Shown here: positions 61,971 through 64,000 of the stretch, in pieces | Layout: every line of letters starts with the position of its first letter | Position numbering within the stretch: the first letter of the stretch is position 1 | Assembly: GCF_014656375.1 (NCBI RefSeq) | Contig: NZ_BNCH01000001.1 | Span: 434,001 to 498,000, forward strand | Origin: Aliiroseovarius zhejiangensis | GTDB taxonomy: Bacteria > Pseudomonadota > Alphaproteobacteria > Rhodobacterales > Rhodobacteraceae | Length of the DNA stretch: 64,000 bases | Direction: 5' to 3' | The notes under the pieces: model-generated | What the model was told of the DNA's origin: nothing | The model's database searches: none | Seen by the model: the letters and a program-made list of their open reading frames with translations, nothing else | Program-made: the position numbers and the translations under genes

Positions 61971-62438
61971 TTACCGCTCTCCGTAAAGCGGCACGGTCGA
62001 GATCGACATCTTCGCCGATCCGCTCTCCACCTCGCGGGCATGGGCGATATAGATCAGCACCTGATTTGACTCGTCAAAGATGCGTTTCACGCGCAGGCTT
62101 TTCAGGATGATCGACATGCGCTGGCTGAACACGTCCTCGCCTTCGTCGCTGCGATCTATGTCACCGATGGTGATCGGGCCGGTTTGGCGACAGGAAATGG
62201 CGCTGTTTGACGGGTCTTCAAACCAGTTTCCATTGGACAGACGGTCCACCAGACCGCGCTCGAAATAGGCGATATGGCAGGTGACGCCCGCAACCTCCGG
62301 GTCATGGATCGCCTCTATGATGATGTCGTTGCCCAGCCAATCGACATCGACGTTCCCGACCTGTTCAGCCCTCGCGCTTGCGACGTAAAACGGACCGATC
62401 AGGCAGAGGTGGAAGAGTATTTTCCTGCAATATGTCAT
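61971..62438 (-). CDS. CreA family protein
   Basis: A 155-residue exported protein. A signal peptide (CRKILFHLCLIGPFYVASARA) precedes the mature start EQVGNVDVDWLGNDI. CreA hallmarks HDPEVAGVTCHIAYFERG and DPSNSAISCRQTGPI are present, including the two Cys that may form a disulfide. The ATG at 62438 has a ribosome-like AAAGAG upstream; an ATG at 62459 is also possible. The molecular function of CreA is not known to me. It diverges from the BON-MscS gene. Confidence 0.87.
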   Translation of the reverse strand: MTYCRKILFHLCLIGPFYVASARAEQVGNVDVDWLGNDIIIEAIHDPEVAGVTCHIAYFERGLVDRLSNGNWFEDPSNSAISCRQTGPITIGDIDRSDEGEDVFSQRMSIILKSLRVKRIFDESNQVLIYIAHAREVESGSAKMSISTVPLYGER

Positions 62439-62555
62439 AGACTTGATCTCTTTCGTCATTGCTTGCCACAGCGGGCACCCGCGACCAGACTAACCGATAT
62501 TGCGCACGGCTACATAGCGTTGTCACAGCCCCGCTGCAAAAAAGCATCGCCCTTT

Positions 62556-62580
62556 GGAACCTTTCGGGCCATCCTGCGTT
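62556..62580 (+). promoter_or_regulatory. EcfG-type promoter upstream of the BON-MscS gene
   Basis: GGAAC (62556-62560) and CGTT (62577-62580) are separated by 16 bases and match the EcfG consensus. The -10 element ends 17 bases before the ATG at 62598, leaving a very short leader. Confidence 0.78.
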
Positions 62581-62597
62581 CAATGTTGAAGGGAAAT

Positions 62598-64000
62598 ATG
62601 GAAAATATCATGGGGAAGTCTTTCATTCGGCGCCTGGCTCTGGTCGTGACGCTGGCCGCGTCGCTGCCTGCCGCGTCCGTTCTGGCCCAGACCAGCAGTG
62701 ACGGCATTGCGAATGAGCCGGAAGCCGAAGTCATTGACACCGATCAGACGATCTCGGTGACGGAAAGTGTGCGTGATGATCAGATTGCCACACGGATTCA
62801 GGGCATCCTGAAGGCTACCGGATGGTATGAAGACGTGCAGGTCGATGTGCAGGATGGGATCGTTTTTCTGGACGGCACCGCGACCTCGTCCAAACGTCAG
62901 GACTGGGCGCGCGACCTTGCGGCCAAGACCGACGGCGTGGTCGCCGTCGTGAACCGGCTGACCCTGGTGCAAGAGGCCGACTTTTCGATCGACCCCGCGG
63001 TTTCCGAATTGCGCAGCTTGTGGGACAAGACAGTCTCGGCCGCACCGCTGATCCTGCTGGCGTTTCTGATCCTGCCATTGGCGCTGTTTCTGTCGTCCGG
63101 TGTCGCACGGGTGGCACGATGGGCGTTGAAGGATCGGTTGGGATCACCCTTCCTGCGCGATGTAACCGCCCGCTTCATTGCCCTGCCGGTCTTTCTTGTC
63201 GGCCTCTACATCGTTCTGCAAATCGCCGGTCTGACCCAGCTGGCAATCTCGGTTCTGGGCGGGGCCGGGGTGATCGGGATCGTCATTGGCTTTGCCTTCC
63301 GCGACATTGCCGAAAACTTTCTGGCCAGCCTGTTGCTGAGCGTCCGCCAACCGTTCCGGCGGGGTGACTTTGTTGACATTGCCGGGCATCAGGGCGTGGT
63401 GCATAGCATGAACACCCGCAGCACCGTTCTGGTGTCACCCGAGGGCAACCATATTCAGATCCCCAATGCCGCGGTCTTCAAGGCCACCATCGAAAACTAC
63501 ACGGCCAGCCCGAACCGCCGCGGATCATTTGACGTGGGCATCGGGTATGATGCCTCGATCACGGATGTGCAGGCGATCATCATGGGTGAATTGGCCGAAC
63601 ATGACGCCATTCTGTCCGACCCCGAACCGATGGTGCTGGCAGATACGCTGGGCGCGTCGACGGTGATCATCAAGATCTATTACTGGTTTGACGGGGCGGC
63701 GATTTCTCCGTTGAAGCTGAAATCGGTGCTGATCCGCCGCGTGATGGCGGCGCTGACGGATGCGGGCATCAGCATGCCAGACGAAGCCCGCGAAATCATC
63801 TTTCCCGAGGGTGTCCCGCTGGTCGAGGCGCCAGCGCCTTCGGACACCACCGCACCGACACGAACGCCCGCCCCGGTCAGGAAAGACACACCGAAAACAA
63901 AGATCGCCCCCGCGATGGACGAGGACCTGTCAAACGAGGTCGACAATCTGGAGCCGCAGATGCAAGTGCAGGTCGAAGGCGACAAGGACAGCAACCTTTT
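62598..64000 (+). CDS. BON-domain mechanosensitive channel (MscS family), 3' end cut by the window
   Basis: At least 467 residues, still open at the window edge. A signal peptide (RRLALVVTLAASLPAASVLA) is followed by a periplasmic BON domain (about residues 55-130, with IQGILKATGWYEDVQVDVQD and DGIVFLDGTA), two or three hydrophobic helices (LILLAFLILPLALFLSSGVA and beyond), the MscS pore helix (ISVLGGAGVIGIVIGFAFRD) and the beta domain (PFRRGDFVDIAGHQGVV). An acidic Pro-rich tail starts near residue 412. AAGGG four bases upstream supports 62598; an ATG at 62610 is possible. The EcfG promoter implies stress induction. Confidence 0.9.
   Translation, partial: MENIMGKSFIRRLALVVTLAASLPAASVLAQTSSDGIANEPEAEVIDTDQTISVTESVRDDQIATRIQGILKATGWYEDVQVDVQDGIVFLDGTATSSKRQDWARDLAAKTDGVVAVVNRLTLVQEADFSIDPAVSELRSLWDKTVSAAPLILLAFLILPLALFLSSGVARVARWALKDRLGSPFLRDVTARFIALPVFLVGLYIVLQIAGLTQLAISVLGGAGVIGIVIGFAFRDIAENFLASLLLSVRQPFRRGDFVDIAGHQGVVHSMNTRSTVLVSPEGNHIQIPNAAVFKATIENYTASPNRRGSFDVGIGYDASITDVQAIIMGELAEHDAILSDPEPMVLADTLGASTVIIKIYYWFDGAAISPLKLKSVLIRRVMAALTDAGISMPDEAREIIFPEGVPLVEAPAPSDTTAPTRTPAPVRKDTPKTKIAPAMDEDLSNEVDNLEPQMQVQVEGDKDSNL

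Noticed and set aside
1-64000. CRISPR arrays, insertion sequences, integrases, rRNA
   Set aside because: No regularly spaced repeats, transposase or integrase motifs, or rRNA-like stretches were seen on either strand.

Overview
The window looks like chromosomal DNA of a marine roseobacter-type alphaproteobacterium (Rhodobacteraceae). The evidence is high GC, dense ATGA-overlapping operons, alphaproteobacterial regulatory sites (GTTC-N7-GTTC SOS box, GGAAC-N16-CGTT EcfG promoters), and a gene mix typical of that group: taurine dissimilation, TTT transporters, an imelysin, gcdH/gabT and a LOV kinase. No rRNA, complete tRNA, CRISPR array, transposase or prophage was seen. The only foreign-looking gene is a low-GC GIY-YIG/DUF4357 gene at 6.4-7.3 kb.

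Layout. 0-7.7 kb is housekeeping and miscellaneous: TerB-like protein, GST, DacB, NadD, aldo/keto reductase, EttA, GIY-YIG protein, thioesterase. 7.7-16.9 kb is a catabolic and transport block: HpaR-like and HpaF-like proteins, a Tm-1-like protein, aldehyde dehydrogenase and a TctABC transporter, all on the minus strand, diverging from an IclR regulator and a class III aminotransferase. 16.9-21.7 kb holds cytochrome P450, a glutamine-synthetase-like ligase, a 2Fe-2S ferredoxin and a VOC protein, diverging from a class I glutamine amidotransferase. This is a candidate amine-degradation cluster. 21.9-29.8 kb is the taurine route tpa-tauR-xsc-pta, interrupted by a GNAT gene and a small SOS-box gene, with a second Pta-like gene convergent at its end. 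29.8-32.8 kb is znuB-znuC-zur diverging from znuA. 32.9-37.2 kb is a glutarate or 5-aminovalerate module (gcdH, gabT-like, XRE-cupin regulator, CoA transferase). 37.3-45.0 kb carries an imelysin, an unusual FAD-oxidoreductase/acetoacetate-decarboxylase-like fusion coupled to a zinc-ribbon/class III cyclase/ATPase protein, and a Crp-type regulator with a textbook CRP palindrome close by. 45.2-52.5 kb is a dipeptidase-dppABCDF operon diverging from a LysR gene. 52.6-55.0 kb is a tightly overlapping operon of two DUF1538 membrane proteins, a PII-like protein and a CBS protein. 55.1-64 kb is a stress and envelope block: LOV histidine kinase, Crp/Fnr regulator, flavin-type stress protein, ExoD, MFS, DUF1328, MscS, an unknown protein, CreA and a truncated BON-MscS channel. 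Three of its transcription units carry perfect EcfG promoters.

The most interesting points are the EcfG promoter set, paired TauR operators with the same 22-bp repeat spacing at tpa and tauR, an SOS-box small protein made of two copies of one motif, the P450/GS-like/ferredoxin/amidotransferase cluster, the FAD-ADC fusion with its non-canonical cyclase neighbour, and the DUF1538/PII-like/CBS operon. Function calls come from reading motifs and context only. No database search was run.
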